Part shown: piece after piece, positions 18,550 to 27,320 of the stretch | Layout: every line of letters starts with the position of its first letter | Numbering within the stretch: the first letter of the stretch is position 1 | Origin: Bacillus sp. BP-3 | GTDB lineage: Bacteria > Bacillota > Bacilli > Bacillales > Bacillaceae_G | Length of the DNA: 64,000 bases | Reading direction: 5' to 3' | NCBI RefSeq assembly: GCF_028401955.1 | Contig: NZ_JAQOTJ010000002.1 | Span: 310,001 to 374,000, forward strand | Program-made: the position numbers and the translations under genes | Notes under the pieces: generated by a model | What the model was told of the DNA's origin: nothing | The model's input: only the letters and a program-made list of their open reading frames with translations | The model's database searches: none

Positions 18550-20376
18550 ATGACTGAACAAAAAACAGCAAAAGCTTTGCCAGCGCGTAATGAAATTGAA
18601 GTAGAAAACACGTGGCGCTTAGAAGATATTTTCCAAACAGATGCAGAGTGGGAAGCAGAATTTCAAGCGGTGAAAGAACTATTGCCAAAGCTGACGGAAT
18701 TTAAAGGGAAACTTGGAGAGTCAGCAAATGCATTGCTAGAGACACTGCAATATGAAGATGAAATATCAATGCGTCTTGGTAAATTGTATACATACGCACA
18801 TATGCGCTATGACCAAGATACAACAAATTCATCTTATCAAGCATTAAATGACCGTGCGACAAGTTTGTATTCACAAGTATCAAGTAGTATGGCTTACATT
18901 GTGCCAGAAATTTTAACCATTGCAGAAGAAACGTTGCAATCATTTTTACAAGAGAATAAAGAACTAAAGGTATATGAGCATGCATTAGAAGAAATTACGC
19001 GTCAGCGTCCTCACGTATTATCAGAGGCAGAAGAAGCGTTATTAGCGCAAGCTTCTGAGGTTATGAGTGCATCTAGTAATACATTTGGTATTCTAAATAA
19101 CGCAGACTTGAAATTCCCATCGATTCAAGATGAAAATGGGGAAGAGGTTGAAGTGACGCACGGACGTTATATTCAATTTTTAGAAAGTGATGATCCTCGT
19201 GTTCGTCATGATGCGTTCCATGCAGTTTATGAAACGTATGGAAAGTATAAGAATACATTTGCGAGCACATTAAATGGTGCGATTAAACGAAATAATTTTT
19301 ATGCGAACGTTCGTAAATATGATTCCGCTCGCCAAGCGGCACTAAGCAATAATAATATTCCAGAGTCTGTATATGATCAGCTTGTGGAAACAGTAAATGA
19401 AAACTTACATTTATTACACCGTTACATTGATATTCGAAAACGAGCACTCGGATTAGATGAATTGCACATGTATGACTTATACACACCGCTCGTACCAGAA
19501 GTGAAAATGAACGTCACATATAAAGAAGCGCAAGATATCCTTTTACAATCATTAGATGTACTTGGAGACGAGTATGTTGAAATCTTAAAAGAAGCGTATG
19601 AAAATCGCTGGGTAGATGTATATGAAAATAAAGGGAAGCGAAGCGGTGCTTATTCATCTGGTGCTTATGGAACAAATCCATATGTATTAATGAACTGGCA
19701 TGACAATGTAAATAATTTATTTACGCTTGCGCACGAGTTTGGTCATTCTGTGCATAGTTACTATACAAGAAAAACGCAGCCTTACGTGTATGGTGATTAT
19801 TCGATTTTCGTCGCAGAGGTAGCGTCTACATGTAATGAGGCGCTATTAAATGATTATTTATTAAAAACGACAGATGATAAGAAGAAACGTTTATACTTAT
19901 TAAATCATTATTTAGAAGGTTTCCGTGGTACAGTGTTCCGCCAAACAATGTTTGCTGAGTTTGAACACGCTATTCATCAAAAAGTGCAAGAAGGTCATGC
20001 TGTAACGCCAGATATGTTAACGGACATTTACTATGATCTAAACAAAAAGTATTTCGGTGATAGCTTAGTGATCGATAAAGAAATTGGTTTAGAGTGGTCC
20101 CGTATTCCACATTTCTATTACAATTATTATGTATATCAATATGCAACAGGCTTCAGTGCAGCAACTGCTCTATCAAAACAAATTTTAGAAGAAGGTAAGC
20201 CAGCTGTAGAACGTTACATTAATGAGTTCTTACAAGCGGGAAGTTCTGATTATCCAATTGAAGTATTGAAAAAGGCTGGTGTTGATATGACGTCATCAGA
20301 GCCTGTAAAGGAAGCAATGCAAGTATTTGAAGAGAAATTAAATGAATTAGAAGCACTTCTATTTGAAGAGAAGTAG
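18550..20376 (+). CDS. pepF: oligoendopeptidase F
   Basis: Cytosolic M3-family zinc metallopeptidase that cuts oligopeptides; 608 residues, the normal length. The zinc site HEFGH is at residues 395-399 (LAHEFGHSVHSYYT), with the conserved downstream Glu region EVASTCNEALL. RBS AAGGAGGG lies about 8 bp before the ATG. It starts 46 bp after coiA, so the two may be co-transcribed, and ends at a hairpin terminator. It may help process peptides imported by Opp. Confidence 0.96.
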   Translation: MTEQKTAKALPARNEIEVENTWRLEDIFQTDAEWEAEFQAVKELLPKLTEFKGKLGESANALLETLQYEDEISMRLGKLYTYAHMRYDQDTTNSSYQALNDRATSLYSQVSSSMAYIVPEILTIAEETLQSFLQENKELKVYEHALEEITRQRPHVLSEAEEALLAQASEVMSASSNTFGILNNADLKFPSIQDENGEEVEVTHGRYIQFLESDDPRVRHDAFHAVYETYGKYKNTFASTLNGAIKRNNFYANVRKYDSARQAALSNNNIPESVYDQLVETVNENLHLLHRYIDIRKRALGLDELHMYDLYTPLVPEVKMNVTYKEAQDILLQSLDVLGDEYVEILKEAYENRWVDVYENKGKRSGAYSSGAYGTNPYVLMNWHDNVNNLFTLAHEFGHSVHSYYTRKTQPYVYGDYSIFVAEVASTCNEALLNDYLLKTTDDKKKRLYLLNHYLEGFRGTVFRQTMFAEFEHAIHQKVQEGHAVTPDMLTDIYYDLNKKYFGDSLVIDKEIGLEWSRIPHFYYNYYVYQYATGFSAATALSKQILEEGKPAVERYINEFLQAGSSDYPIEVLKKAGVDMTSSEPVKEAMQVFEEKLNELEALLFEEK

Positions 20377-20382
20377 AAAGAG

Positions 20383-20413
20383 AACGAGAGTCGCATGACT
20401 CTCGTTTTTTTGT
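20383..20413 (+). terminator. terminator after pepF
   Basis: A 10-bp stem (AACGAGAGTC and its complement), 4-base loop, T7. Confidence 0.88.
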
Positions 20414-20685
20414 TCCGCTATTCGTGGGCAGTAAGACCCCCACTTCAAGATTAAGAGGAAATCGATGTCCAGTTCCAGTGGCTAGAATGTTCGGTGGCTT
20501 CGCTTCTTCCTACGAGGTAAAAAACACCTCTCTGCCTTTGGTGCGGGCGTCCTGCGATTCTGAGCGAGCCGCTTCGGCTTTTCTAAAGAATAGAGGTGGG
20601 GGATAATTGTCCGTAAAAGCCCGATTGATGAGGGCTTTTCATCAATCGGGCTGAAAAAAAACCACTGATGGAAGTTTCACTGTAT
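20414..20685 (+). repeat. bcr1-like element carrying a nested repeat B
   Basis: The bcr1 left part (CCGCTATTCGTGGGCAGTAAG) starts at 20414 and the right part (GGTGGGGGATAATTGTCCG to GAAGTTTCACTG) ends at about 20685. Between them is repeat B at 20464-20583. The layout mirrors the reverse copy at 2536-2816. TTTAT borders are degenerate here. Confidence 0.65.
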
Positions 20686-20859
20686 TTAAAATCCTTTAAA
20701 ACGCTTTTGGTTAGTGAAATAAGATACAGCGAATATAATTGCTCCAAATAAAAGGGGAAGTGCTAAAATAAGCGGAAACACTTGTAATAATGAGAGGATG
20801 TATAAACAAAAAAACACAAAAATAATACAAAGGAATAATACAAGATAGGATTTTTTCAA
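20686..20859 (-). CDS. 57-residue membrane protein with TTG start
   Basis: A TTG-initiated frame of 57 codons, preceded by AGGAGGG (complement at 20866-20872), 6-7 bp from the start. The protein has a KKS basic start and two hydrophobic segments (residues about 4-24 and 27-47) separated by a Gln, ending in a basic NQKRFKGF tail. It is a plausible two-span membrane peptide. The stop codon lies at the border of the repeat element, so the tail may have been set by that insertion. Family not recognised. Confidence 0.6.
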   Translation of the reverse strand: MKKSYLVLFLCIIFVFFCLYILSLLQVFPLILALPLLFGAIIFAVSYFTNQKRFKGF

Positions 20860-20950
20860 TGAAAACCCTCCTAAAAAGACTCTTTATATATTGTATTCTA
20901 AAATGAAAACGTTTAGAATGTGACAGAAATGTGAAATTAAACAAAAAAGG

Positions 20951-21109
20951 TTGTCAATTAACGTCGAATCTTGTAATATAATAAACGTGAACGAATTCAC
21001 ATACAAACATATACCCCTTTGTTTGAACGTGAAATTTCTCCCATCCCCTTTAATATTTTTATAAGCCGTAAAGAAAACGACCTAGTGTTTACACTAGGTC
21101 GTTTTCTTT
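20951..21109 (+). ncRNA. candidate small RNA between pepF and yjbH
   Basis: A good sigma-A promoter reads TTGTCA (20951-20956), 17-bp spacer, TAATAT (20974-20979). The predicted start near 20986 is followed at once by a hairpin, GTGAA-CGAA-TTCAC (20987-21000). A strong 18-bp hairpin (21071-21088 with 21091-21108) ending in TTTTCTTTT closes it. No open frame of note lies between, giving a transcript of about 120 nt. The final hairpin also ends yjbH from the other side, so the RNA itself is an inference. Confidence 0.35.
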
Positions 21110-21110
21110 T
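21067..21110. terminator. bidirectional hairpin at the yjbH 3' end
   Basis: An 18-bp stem (21071-21088 with 21091-21108). The yjbH stop codon (21089-21091) sits at the loop and the last yjbH codons form one arm. Confidence 0.8.
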
Positions 21111-21982
21111 GTAATCCATTTCCAATACCGTTCTCGTTTTATATCAATCATGCTTACTTTTCTCTTCAATAACAATTTTTTCATTTCTCGTTCTGCTTCG
21201 TTTTCAGAGTAATTATAAATAAAAGCAATTTCTTTTGTAGACATAAATTGAACATGCTCTAGTAATAGTTCTAGAGAAGGAAGTGGCTGTGGCTCGATGT
21301 CTTCTTTTACAATTTCTTTTAATACTTGTACATATACATCGTAACAATAAATGCCGCCAATTTTAATTCCTTCTTCGTTTGAATTCGCATGAAAGAACAC
21401 GAGAGAAGGAATTTCTGTAATGTGCATTTCATTCGTGAATTTTAAATCACATTGAAATGCTTTTGCCGCACTTACAGAATTCAAATCTTGTTTGAATTCT
21501 TTCGCATCAATTCCACTTTGCTTTGCACATGTGAGCAGCGTATCTATAGTTGGTTTCGCTATATTTTCAAGTAAAATAGACTCTTGTAGTTTTCGTAAAA
21601 ATTTCGAACCTGCTTTTCGACCTTGTAATTCTGCCGCTTTAATTGCAATTGAAGTCACATACGGAGTTGATGCGCCGCCGTGCGTATATACTTTTCCGTC
21701 GCAAGAAAACCCTTGTAAACTTGTTGTTTTCTCCCACACAAATCGAATATTAGCAGGTTTATTCCATTTGTGTGATGGGGAAATAGCCCCTTCTACTTTA
21801 CCAGTAACGATGTGACGGAGTGAAAAGTATTTTCCATATTCGAGCCATAATTTAATTATGATTGGCTCAATTTCCCAACAATCTTTACAGAGTGGATCAA
21901 TAAATAAATATGCTTCTACAGACTTAGGTTCACATTTTGAAGGAGAGATTGGCACAGTACGTTTTATTTCCTGTTTATCCAT
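21089..21982 (-). CDS. yjbH: YjbH/SpxH, ClpXP adaptor for Spx
   Basis: DsbA-like protein that delivers Spx to ClpXP for degradation and is inactivated by thiol stress. It has 297 residues with a CxxC at Cys32 and Cys35 (DPLCKDCWE). Its ATG shares one base with the stop of the preceding haemoglobin gene, so the pair is translationally coupled. Its target spxA is 8 kb away in this window. The C-terminal residues are encoded in the terminator stem. Identity is supported by order (pepF, yjbH, yjbI, yjbK) as in B. subtilis. Confidence 0.92.
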   Translation of the reverse strand: MDKQEIKRTVPISPSKCEPKSVEAYLFIDPLCKDCWEIEPIIIKLWLEYGKYFSLRHIVTGKVEGAISPSHKWNKPANIRFVWEKTTSLQGFSCDGKVYTHGGASTPYVTSIAIKAAELQGRKAGSKFLRKLQESILLENIAKPTIDTLLTCAKQSGIDAKEFKQDLNSVSAAKAFQCDLKFTNEMHITEIPSLVFFHANSNEEGIKIGGIYCYDVYVQVLKEIVKEDIEPQPLPSLELLLEHVQFMSTKEIAFIYNYSENEAEREMKKLLLKRKVSMIDIKRERYWKWITKENDLV

Positions 21983-22377
21983 TAAGCTTCACCTGTTTCA
22001 GGAGTATTAACCATATGCTGTGCAGTTAATGTCAAACGTTCAAATACAAAATCACGAATCGGTCCATTTACATCCGTATCATCCATCGCTTGCTCCATAC
22101 ATGAGAGCCAGGCTTTTGCCCGCTTTGGTGTAATTTCGAATGGCAGATGACGAGCGCGTAGCATTGGGTGACCATGTTCTTCTGTATAAAGGCTCGGTCC
22201 TCCTAAATATTGCGTTAAAAATTGTTTTTGCTTCCTAGCAGTTTCTGTTAAATCGTCTGGGAAGATGGGAGATAAGTCAGGGTGTTTACTGACATAGGAA
22301 TAAAATGTGTCGACTAATTTTGCAATGCCTTGTTCACCGCCAATTGCTTCAAATGGTGTCGTTGGTTGCTTGTTCAT
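21982..22377 (-). CDS. yjbI: truncated haemoglobin (group II)
   Basis: Small 2-over-2 globin of 131 residues, probably binding oxygen or NO. The globin pattern is visible ([20 protein letters not shown], then [13 protein letters not shown] with the proximal His). Start ATG 22377 is chosen because GGAG lies about 10 bp upstream; upstream in-frame codons overlap that site. It is coupled to yjbH, as in other Bacillus, linking it to the thiol and nitrosative stress adaptor. Confidence 0.93.
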   Translation of the reverse strand: MNKQPTTPFEAIGGEQGIAKLVDTFYSYVSKHPDLSPIFPDDLTETARKQKQFLTQYLGGPSLYTEEHGHPMLRARHLPFEITPKRAKAWLSCMEQAMDDTDVNGPIRDFVFERLTLTAQHMVNTPETGEA

Positions 22378-22459
22378 CCTTGTAACTCCTTTTTCCATCA
22401 AATATATATCTATCCCCGCTATTATTTGTAGCAAGACAAAGAAATAGGCAAGAGATAAT

Positions 22460-22646
22460 GTAAGGCCTGATTGGTGAGAGCTTTCCTTCAGTGGAAAAGG
22501 CGCCCCTGAAGGAAGTTTCACTTTATCCCGCTCTAACGGGCAGTAATTTTAAGTATCTCAAGATGAAAAACTGCCCGTAAGAACCCGATTGGTTCAGCTA
22601 ACCTCTTGTGAGGAAAAACGTCTCACAAGAGGAAGTTTCACTTTAT
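22460..22646 (+). repeat. two bcr1-like elements in tandem sharing one TTTAT
   Basis: A truncated copy (about 22460-22521, with the hairpin CTTCAG and CTGAAG) ends at TTTAT 22522-22526. This is also the left border of a second, 115-bp copy (22527-22641) ending at TTTAT 22642-22646. The second has ends CCCGCT and GTTTCAC and an internal hairpin CCTCTTGTGAG with CTCACAAGAGG. Confidence 0.65.
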
Positions 22647-22705
22647 TGTAGCAACGGATTGTTATGAAGGGCAAATAAATAGCTCTTAATCAATCCTTTG
22701 CTAGT

Positions 22706-23284
22706 TTATTTCTCTTTTTGCTCTTTGGCAAGAAAAAAGCGTTGTACTTTATTTTTTGTATGTCTGACAGGAATATTATGCGCCTTTAAGAAAGAAGAAA
22801 ATGCAGCTTGTCCAGCCTGCTCATCGCTTACTTCATATTCGATTTCATAATCATCATGCTCGTAATAAAAACTATGATCGAATACCAGTGTACCGACTTC
22901 AAAGGTTGTTTCTGCTCGTTCAGTTGTTAAGCTTCCCATATACTGTAGTGAAGAAACAAGAATTTGGAGGGTTTCTAATTGCTTAGAAACGGCACCCTCG
23001 ATTAATGTATTTGTTTCAATCATTATGTTTGCTTCTTCTTCTGTTAACGTTTGATGTGTTTCTAACAAGCCAATCTCTGCTGGCTGTTTTAGTGTTAGCG
23101 TATATGTGTTATTTTTATAGCGAATACGAAGGGCAGCACCGGCGTTTTTTAATGAAAATGCTGGTGTTTCGAAATAATGATTAATTTGTTTTGCGAATGT
23201 TGTAATGGAAAATGTGTGACATAAAGAATGGAATTCCTCTTTTGTAACCATATTTTTAAATTCAATTTCAATTTCTTGTTTCAT
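22706..23284 (-). CDS. yjbK: CYTH domain protein YjbK
   Basis: A 192-residue soluble protein of the CYTH (triphosphate tunnel) superfamily, related to thiamine triphosphatases and polyphosphate enzymes. The signature EIEFK appears at residues 4-8, followed by charged strands typical of the tunnel fold (ALRIRYKNNTYTLTLKQP, YEIEYEVSD). RBS AAAGGAG lies 8 bp before the ATG. It is divergent from yjbL. Substrate is not known for YjbK; a triphosphate is likely from the family. Confidence 0.87.
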   Translation of the reverse strand: MKQEIEIEFKNMVTKEEFHSLCHTFSITTFAKQINHYFETPAFSLKNAGAALRIRYKNNTYTLTLKQPAEIGLLETHQTLTEEEANIMIETNTLIEGAVSKQLETLQILVSSLQYMGSLTTERAETTFEVGTLVFDHSFYYEHDDYEIEYEVSDEQAGQAAFSSFLKAHNIPVRHTKNKVQRFFLAKEQKEK

Positions 23285-23427
23285 ATGTATGCTCCTTTTA
23301 TGAAATATCCGTTACTCATTATCGCTTTTTCCTAAATTTCAATCAATGTTTTATTTGTTTCAGTGTATGTTATGTTACAATGAAAGTGTTGATTATGACA
23401 GGAAGTATAATATGGAGGAGTTAAAGT

Positions 23428-23799
23428 ATGCAAAATAAAATTCAAGTTAAGAGCGTAGAAAAAAGAGAGAATGCTCTTATTTTTTGTGCAGAAAATATAG
23501 AGTTATGTGTAGAAGAATTGAAAGCGCGTAGTCATGTGCTTGTGGACTCAGATAATTTATCATTTTTATATATTTTAGAGAATGAAACATCCTTTATTTA
23601 CGTAAGTATCCCGCAAACGTGTTGGGAAGAGTTAAAACATGCAATGAAGAACGATGAAAAGATGTTTGTTCGTATTCAAGACGTTGAAATTGAGTTAGAA
23701 CAAATGAAAGAGGAATTAGAGTATTTGATTGGAAATATTGAAGGAAATGCAAATTACGGTGAGGAACTCGTAAATGAAGTAGAAAGAGTGTTTCTGTAA
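23428..23799 (+). CDS. yjbL: UPF0738 family protein YjbL
   Basis: A 123-residue acidic soluble protein of unknown function, recognised from length and its place ahead of the RelQ gene as in B. subtilis. No motif is visible beyond alternating strands and a coiled, Glu-rich helix near residues 80-105. RBS TGGAGGAG lies 8 bp before the ATG. It is the first gene of yjbL-relQ-nadK. Confidence 0.78.
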   Translation: MQNKIQVKSVEKRENALIFCAENIELCVEELKARSHVLVDSDNLSFLYILENETSFIYVSIPQTCWEELKHAMKNDEKMFVRIQDVEIELEQMKEELEYLIGNIEGNANYGEELVNEVERVFL

Positions 23800-23852
23800 A
23801 GGGAAGCTTTCAGTGAGGGAAAAGAAACTGATTTGTTTTGGTGGTGGTTACA

Positions 23853-24488
23853 TTGGATCGAAATTGGGAAGAATTTTTAGCTCCCTATCATCAAGCTGTA
23901 GGAGAATTGAAAGTAAAATTAAAAGGAATGCGTTCTCAGTTTGAAATGTTTGCCGAACATTCGCCGATTGAGTTTGTAACAGGCAGAGTCAAATCTGTTG
24001 CTAGTATTATTGATAAAGCAGAAAAACGAAACATTCCGCTTAGTCGTTTGCAAGAAGAGATGCAAGACATTGCGGGGCTTCGGATGATGTGTCAATTTGT
24101 GGATGATATTAAGCCAGTTGTAGAGTACTTACGAAAACGTAACGATTTTGAAATTGTGGAAGAACGCGATTACGTGACGCAAAAGAAAGAAAGTGGATAT
24201 CGCTCCTATCACGTTGTTATTGGTTACCCAGTGCAAACGATTCGTGGAGAGAAAAAAGTATTAGTTGAAATCCAAATTCGAACGTTAGCAATGAATTTTT
24301 GGGCAACAATCGAGCATTCTTTAAATTATAAATATCGTGGACGTTTTCCAGAAGATATTAAAGTGCGTTTGCAGCGCGCAGCTGAAGCAGCTTACTTATT
24401 AGACGAAGAGATGTCTTCGATTCGTCTTGAAATTAAAGAAGCACAAAAGATTTTTTCACGCAAAAAAGAATCGAAGGAAACAGAATAA
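23853..24488 (+). CDS. relQ: small alarmone synthetase RelQ (SAS1)
   Basis: Single-domain GTP pyrophosphokinase that makes (p)ppGpp from ATP and GTP or GDP; it lacks hydrolase and regulatory domains. The 211-residue length is that of B. subtilis YjbM. Synthetase motifs are visible: GRVKSVASIIDKAEKR, DIAGLRMMC, ESGYRSYHVV and EIQIRTLAMNFWATIEHSLNYK. I choose the TTG at 23853 (MDRNWEEFL), 5 bp after GGTGGTGG. Upstream in-frame TTG/GTG codons lie in the ribosome-site region and would add residues not expected in the family. NadK follows 21 bp later. Confidence 0.94.
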   Translation: MDRNWEEFLAPYHQAVGELKVKLKGMRSQFEMFAEHSPIEFVTGRVKSVASIIDKAEKRNIPLSRLQEEMQDIAGLRMMCQFVDDIKPVVEYLRKRNDFEIVEERDYVTQKKESGYRSYHVVIGYPVQTIRGEKKVLVEIQIRTLAMNFWATIEHSLNYKYRGRFPEDIKVRLQRAAEAAYLLDEEMSSIRLEIKEAQKIFSRKKESKETE

Positions 24489-24509
24489 TAAACTAAAGGG
24501 TGTTGGGCG

Positions 24510-25307
24510 ATGAAATTTGCAATTATGTCAAAGGGAGATCAATCATCAAATGCGCTTATGAGTACGATGATGGAGTACTTATGTGATTTTGAATTTACAA
24601 TGGATGAAAATGAGCCAGATATTGTAATTTCTGTTGGAGGAGACGGAACGCTGCTGCATGCGTTTCATCGCTACCAGAATCGGTTAGACAAAACAGCATT
24701 TGTCGGAGTGCATACTGGGCATTTAGGGTTTTATGCAGATTGGTTACCGACAGAAGTTGAGAAGCTTGTCATTGCGATTGCGAAAACGCCTTTTCAAGTT
24801 GTTGAATATCCATTATTAGAGGTCATTATTCGTTATATGAATGGGAATAAAGAATCACAATATTTAGCGCTAAATGAAGCGACGGTAAAAAGCAGTGAAG
24901 GAACACTTGTTATGGATGTAGAAATTCGCGGTGAATATTTTGAAACATTCCGCGGCGATGGTCTCTGTATTTCAACACCTTCTGGTAGTACTGCGTATAA
25001 TAAAGCGCTAGGCGGTGCAATTATTCACCCGTCTTTAGAAGCAATTCAAGTTACGGAAATGGCGTCCATTAATAATCGCGTTTTCCGTACGGTTGGATCT
25101 CCGCTCGTATTACCGAAGCATCATACATGTGCGTTAAGACCAGTTACCGGAATGAACTTGCAAATTACAATTGATCATTTAGCGATGGTGCATCAAGATG
25201 TTAAATCAATTCAATACCGAGTGGCAGATCAAAGAGTTCGGTTTGTTAGGTTTCGCCCATTTCCATTTTGGAAGCGAGTGCGCGATTCGTTTGTCGCGGA
25301 TCAGTAA
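24510..25307 (+). CDS. nadK: NAD kinase
   Basis: Phosphorylates NAD to NADP in the cytosol. It has 265 residues. The GGDGT motif is at residues 43-47, followed by the NEATVKSS substrate segment near 122 and a Gly-rich [15 protein letters not shown] segment near 155. RBS AAAGGGTG is about 8 bp before the ATG. It is the third gene of yjbL-relQ-nadK, 21 bp after relQ. Confidence 0.95.
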   Translation: MKFAIMSKGDQSSNALMSTMMEYLCDFEFTMDENEPDIVISVGGDGTLLHAFHRYQNRLDKTAFVGVHTGHLGFYADWLPTEVEKLVIAIAKTPFQVVEYPLLEVIIRYMNGNKESQYLALNEATVKSSEGTLVMDVEIRGEYFETFRGDGLCISTPSGSTAYNKALGGAIIHPSLEAIQVTEMASINNRVFRTVGSPLVLPKHHTCALRPVTGMNLQITIDHLAMVHQDVKSIQYRVADQRVRFVRFRPFPFWKRVRDSFVADQ

Positions 25308-25377
25308 GGGAAATCTTATAGCGGCGGGTGTTTTCCCGCTGCTATATCAATATAAATTGAAAAAACGACACAAACCT

Positions 25378-25470
25378 TCTTTCTTTTTAAGTGGGCGAGA
25401 GCGTCTGGCCATGCGTAGAAGCGGTCAGGTCTTTTTTTGCCACATGCAAGGGTTAGAAAGTAAGTAGCGG
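25378..25470 (+). repeat. repeat C copy downstream of nadK
   Basis: Contains GGGCGAGAGCGTCTGGCCATG, a stem CTGGCC with GGTCAG, then T7 and GCCACATGCAAGGGTTAGAAA. It may serve as the nadK terminator. A short bcr1 left-end fragment (CCCCGCTATTCGTGAGCGG) follows at about 25528-25546. Confidence 0.6.
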
Positions 25471-25588
25471 GTTCCTTTGTTCTGCGTAGCAGCGATCTAG
25501 ATGTTGAAAGAGCGAAATGAATTTACCCCGCTATTCGTGAGCGGTTTTTCATTTTGAACACATCATTAGAGAGGGTTAGAAGAGAGCT

Positions 25589-26482
25589 ATGCAATTGAGA
25601 AGGTTTATGTTAACGTGGTGTATAACAAAAGCTGATGAAGGAATGCTTATTCGAGAATTTTTGAAAGCGAAAGGTATTTCGAAAGCAGCGTTAACTGATA
25701 TAAAGTTTCATGGCGGTGTGATTGAAGTCAATGAACATCATGTAAATGTACGTCATGTTTTGCAAGAAGGTGAAAAGTTAGCAGTATGTTTCCCGCCTGA
25801 GCAAAGAAGTGAAGGGATGCTAAGTGAGAATATCCCTCTTTCAGTTGTGTATGAAGATGATTCGGTCCTTGTTATTAATAAAAGGGCTTATATGTCAGCA
25901 ATTCCGTCAAGAGAGCATCCGAGCGGGAGTGTAGCAAATGCTCTTTTGCATTATTATGATCAGCAAAATCTTGCAAGTACAGTACATATCGTCACAAGGC
26001 TTGACCGAGATACATCTGGTTTAATGTTAATTGCCAAAAATCGTTTTATTCACCATTTGTTATCGAAACAACATCAGCAAAAACAAGTGAAAAGAACATA
26101 CGAAGCAATTGTTCATGGAATGATAGCAGAGGATAGTGGAACAATTGATGCTCCGATTGCACGAAAAGATGATAGTATTATTGAGCGCATAGTCCGCGGG
26201 GATGGGCAGCGAGCTGTGACTCATTTTCATGTACAAAAAAGATGGAAAAATAAAACGCATGTAGCACTTCAATTAGAAACAGGGCGTACGCATCAAATTA
26301 GAGTACATATGGTGCATCTTGGTCATGCGTTACTTGGTGACGATTTGTACGGCGGAAAAACGGATGAAATAAAAAGGCAGGCACTGCATAGCACAAGTTT
26401 AACATTTTATCATCCGATATTGGAAAAGCAACTGAAATTTCATGCGGAGTTGCCCGAGGATATGAAAAAGCTGATGGAATAA
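25589..26482 (+). CDS. RluA/RluD family RNA pseudouridine synthase
   Basis: A 297-residue enzyme that converts uridine to pseudouridine in RNA, probably rRNA. An S4-like N-terminal region (residues about 15-75) precedes the catalytic domain, whose signature HIVTRLDRDTSGLMLIAK carries the catalytic Asp near residue 132. A later RTHQIRVHMVHLGHALLGDDLYG motif is typical. The ATG at 25589 follows AGAGAGGG by about 14 bp; ATG 25607 is an alternative. It corresponds to B. subtilis yjbO. The target uridine cannot be told. Confidence 0.9.
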   Translation: MQLRRFMLTWCITKADEGMLIREFLKAKGISKAALTDIKFHGGVIEVNEHHVNVRHVLQEGEKLAVCFPPEQRSEGMLSENIPLSVVYEDDSVLVINKRAYMSAIPSREHPSGSVANALLHYYDQQNLASTVHIVTRLDRDTSGLMLIAKNRFIHHLLSKQHQQKQVKRTYEAIVHGMIAEDSGTIDAPIARKDDSIIERIVRGDGQRAVTHFHVQKRWKNKTHVALQLETGRTHQIRVHMVHLGHALLGDDLYGGKTDEIKRQALHSTSLTFYHPILEKQLKFHAELPEDMKKLME

Positions 26483-26501
26483 GGGTTCCATCAGCTTTTT
26501 T
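26469..26501. terminator. bidirectional terminator between the pseudouridine synthase and prpE
   Basis: A 12-bp stem (AAGCTGATGGAA and its complement) whose loop holds the TAA stop of the synthase; T6 follows. The prpE stop overlaps the T run on the other strand. Confidence 0.85.
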
Positions 26502-27240
26502 AGTCAATAGAGCGAAATTTCTCCGGTACAAACGGCATCGAAGAAGGAACTGAAACAGTCTCTATTTCTGGATAACGAAGCCCGGTTAATTTTCCGCCAA
26601 ATACAGATCCAGTATCGATATTCACAGTATGATTGACGAAGCGAGGTTCTTGTACAGGTGTATGCCCATATACAATCCAAGCCTCCCCATTATAATGCTT
26701 CGCCCAGTCACGGCGGACAGGAGAACCGTCAGGGTGCTTTTCACCTGTAATATCCCCGTATAAAACGAAAGTTTGCACTTTCTTATCGCTTCTTCCGATA
26801 TAATCTTGGCGAATGCCAGCGTGACAAACAACGAGTTTTCCCTTATCTAGCACGTGATAGAGCGGTGATTGTTCGTACAAGTCAATAAACTTTTTCTGGA
26901 TAATTTTTTGATCGCGTGTGTGTAATGCCTCGTATTCTGCAACAGTTGTTTCTAAGCCGTGTGTTACTTGTACATTGCGACCAAGAAAGTAACGATATAA
27001 TTTATTACAATGATTCCCCGGGGCATAATATGCTTCTTTTTTATGTATGACAAGTTCCCATACAATTTCAATCATTCGAAGAGAATGAGGACCACGATCT
27101 GTAATATCGCCTACGAAAGCAAGCTGTCGTTTTTGCGGATGAACAGGTAACCCGCTATCCCATGTATAGCCAAGCTGTTTTGTTAATGATGTAAATTCCT
27201 CTAAACAGCCGTGAATATCGCCAATAACATCATATTTCAT
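26500..27240 (-). CDS. prpE: bis(5'-nucleosyl)-tetraphosphatase PrpE
   Basis: Calcineurin-type metallophosphatase that splits Ap4A and related dinucleotides; 246 residues. Metal motifs are in order: GDIHGC at about residue 7, [12 protein letters not shown] near 45, APGNHCNK near 74, VCHAG and YGHTPV. PrpE of B. subtilis also has phosphotyrosine phosphatase activity and affects spore germination. A weak AGGTGAT lies before the ATG. It has terminators on both sides. Confidence 0.92.
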   Translation of the reverse strand: MKYDVIGDIHGCLEEFTSLTKQLGYTWDSGLPVHPQKRQLAFVGDITDRGPHSLRMIEIVWELVIHKKEAYYAPGNHCNKLYRYFLGRNVQVTHGLETTVAEYEALHTRDQKIIQKKFIDLYEQSPLYHVLDKGKLVVCHAGIRQDYIGRSDKKVQTFVLYGDITGEKHPDGSPVRRDWAKHYNGEAWIVYGHTPVQEPRFVNHTVNIDTGSVFGGKLTGLRYPEIETVSVPSSMPFVPEKFRSID

Positions 27241-27290
27241 ATGAGATCACCTACTCTTTTTTGATTAGTATACCGCTAAGAGGGTAAGAA

Positions 27291-27320
27291 AAAAACCATA
27301 TCCACTCGGATATGGTTTAA
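27291..27320 (-). terminator. terminator of the rodA-like gene
   Basis: On the minus strand, stem AACCATATCC with GGATATGGTT, loop GAGT, then T7. It begins right after the stop codon. Confidence 0.85.

Noticed and set aside
20711-20944. 77-codon minus-strand ORF
   Set aside because: Out of frame with the TTG-started gene 20686-20859, which has the ribosome site; this one has none.
22460-22646. Possible CRISPR array from spaced repeats
   Set aside because: Only two imperfect units, self-complementary ends and no regular spacers or cas genes.
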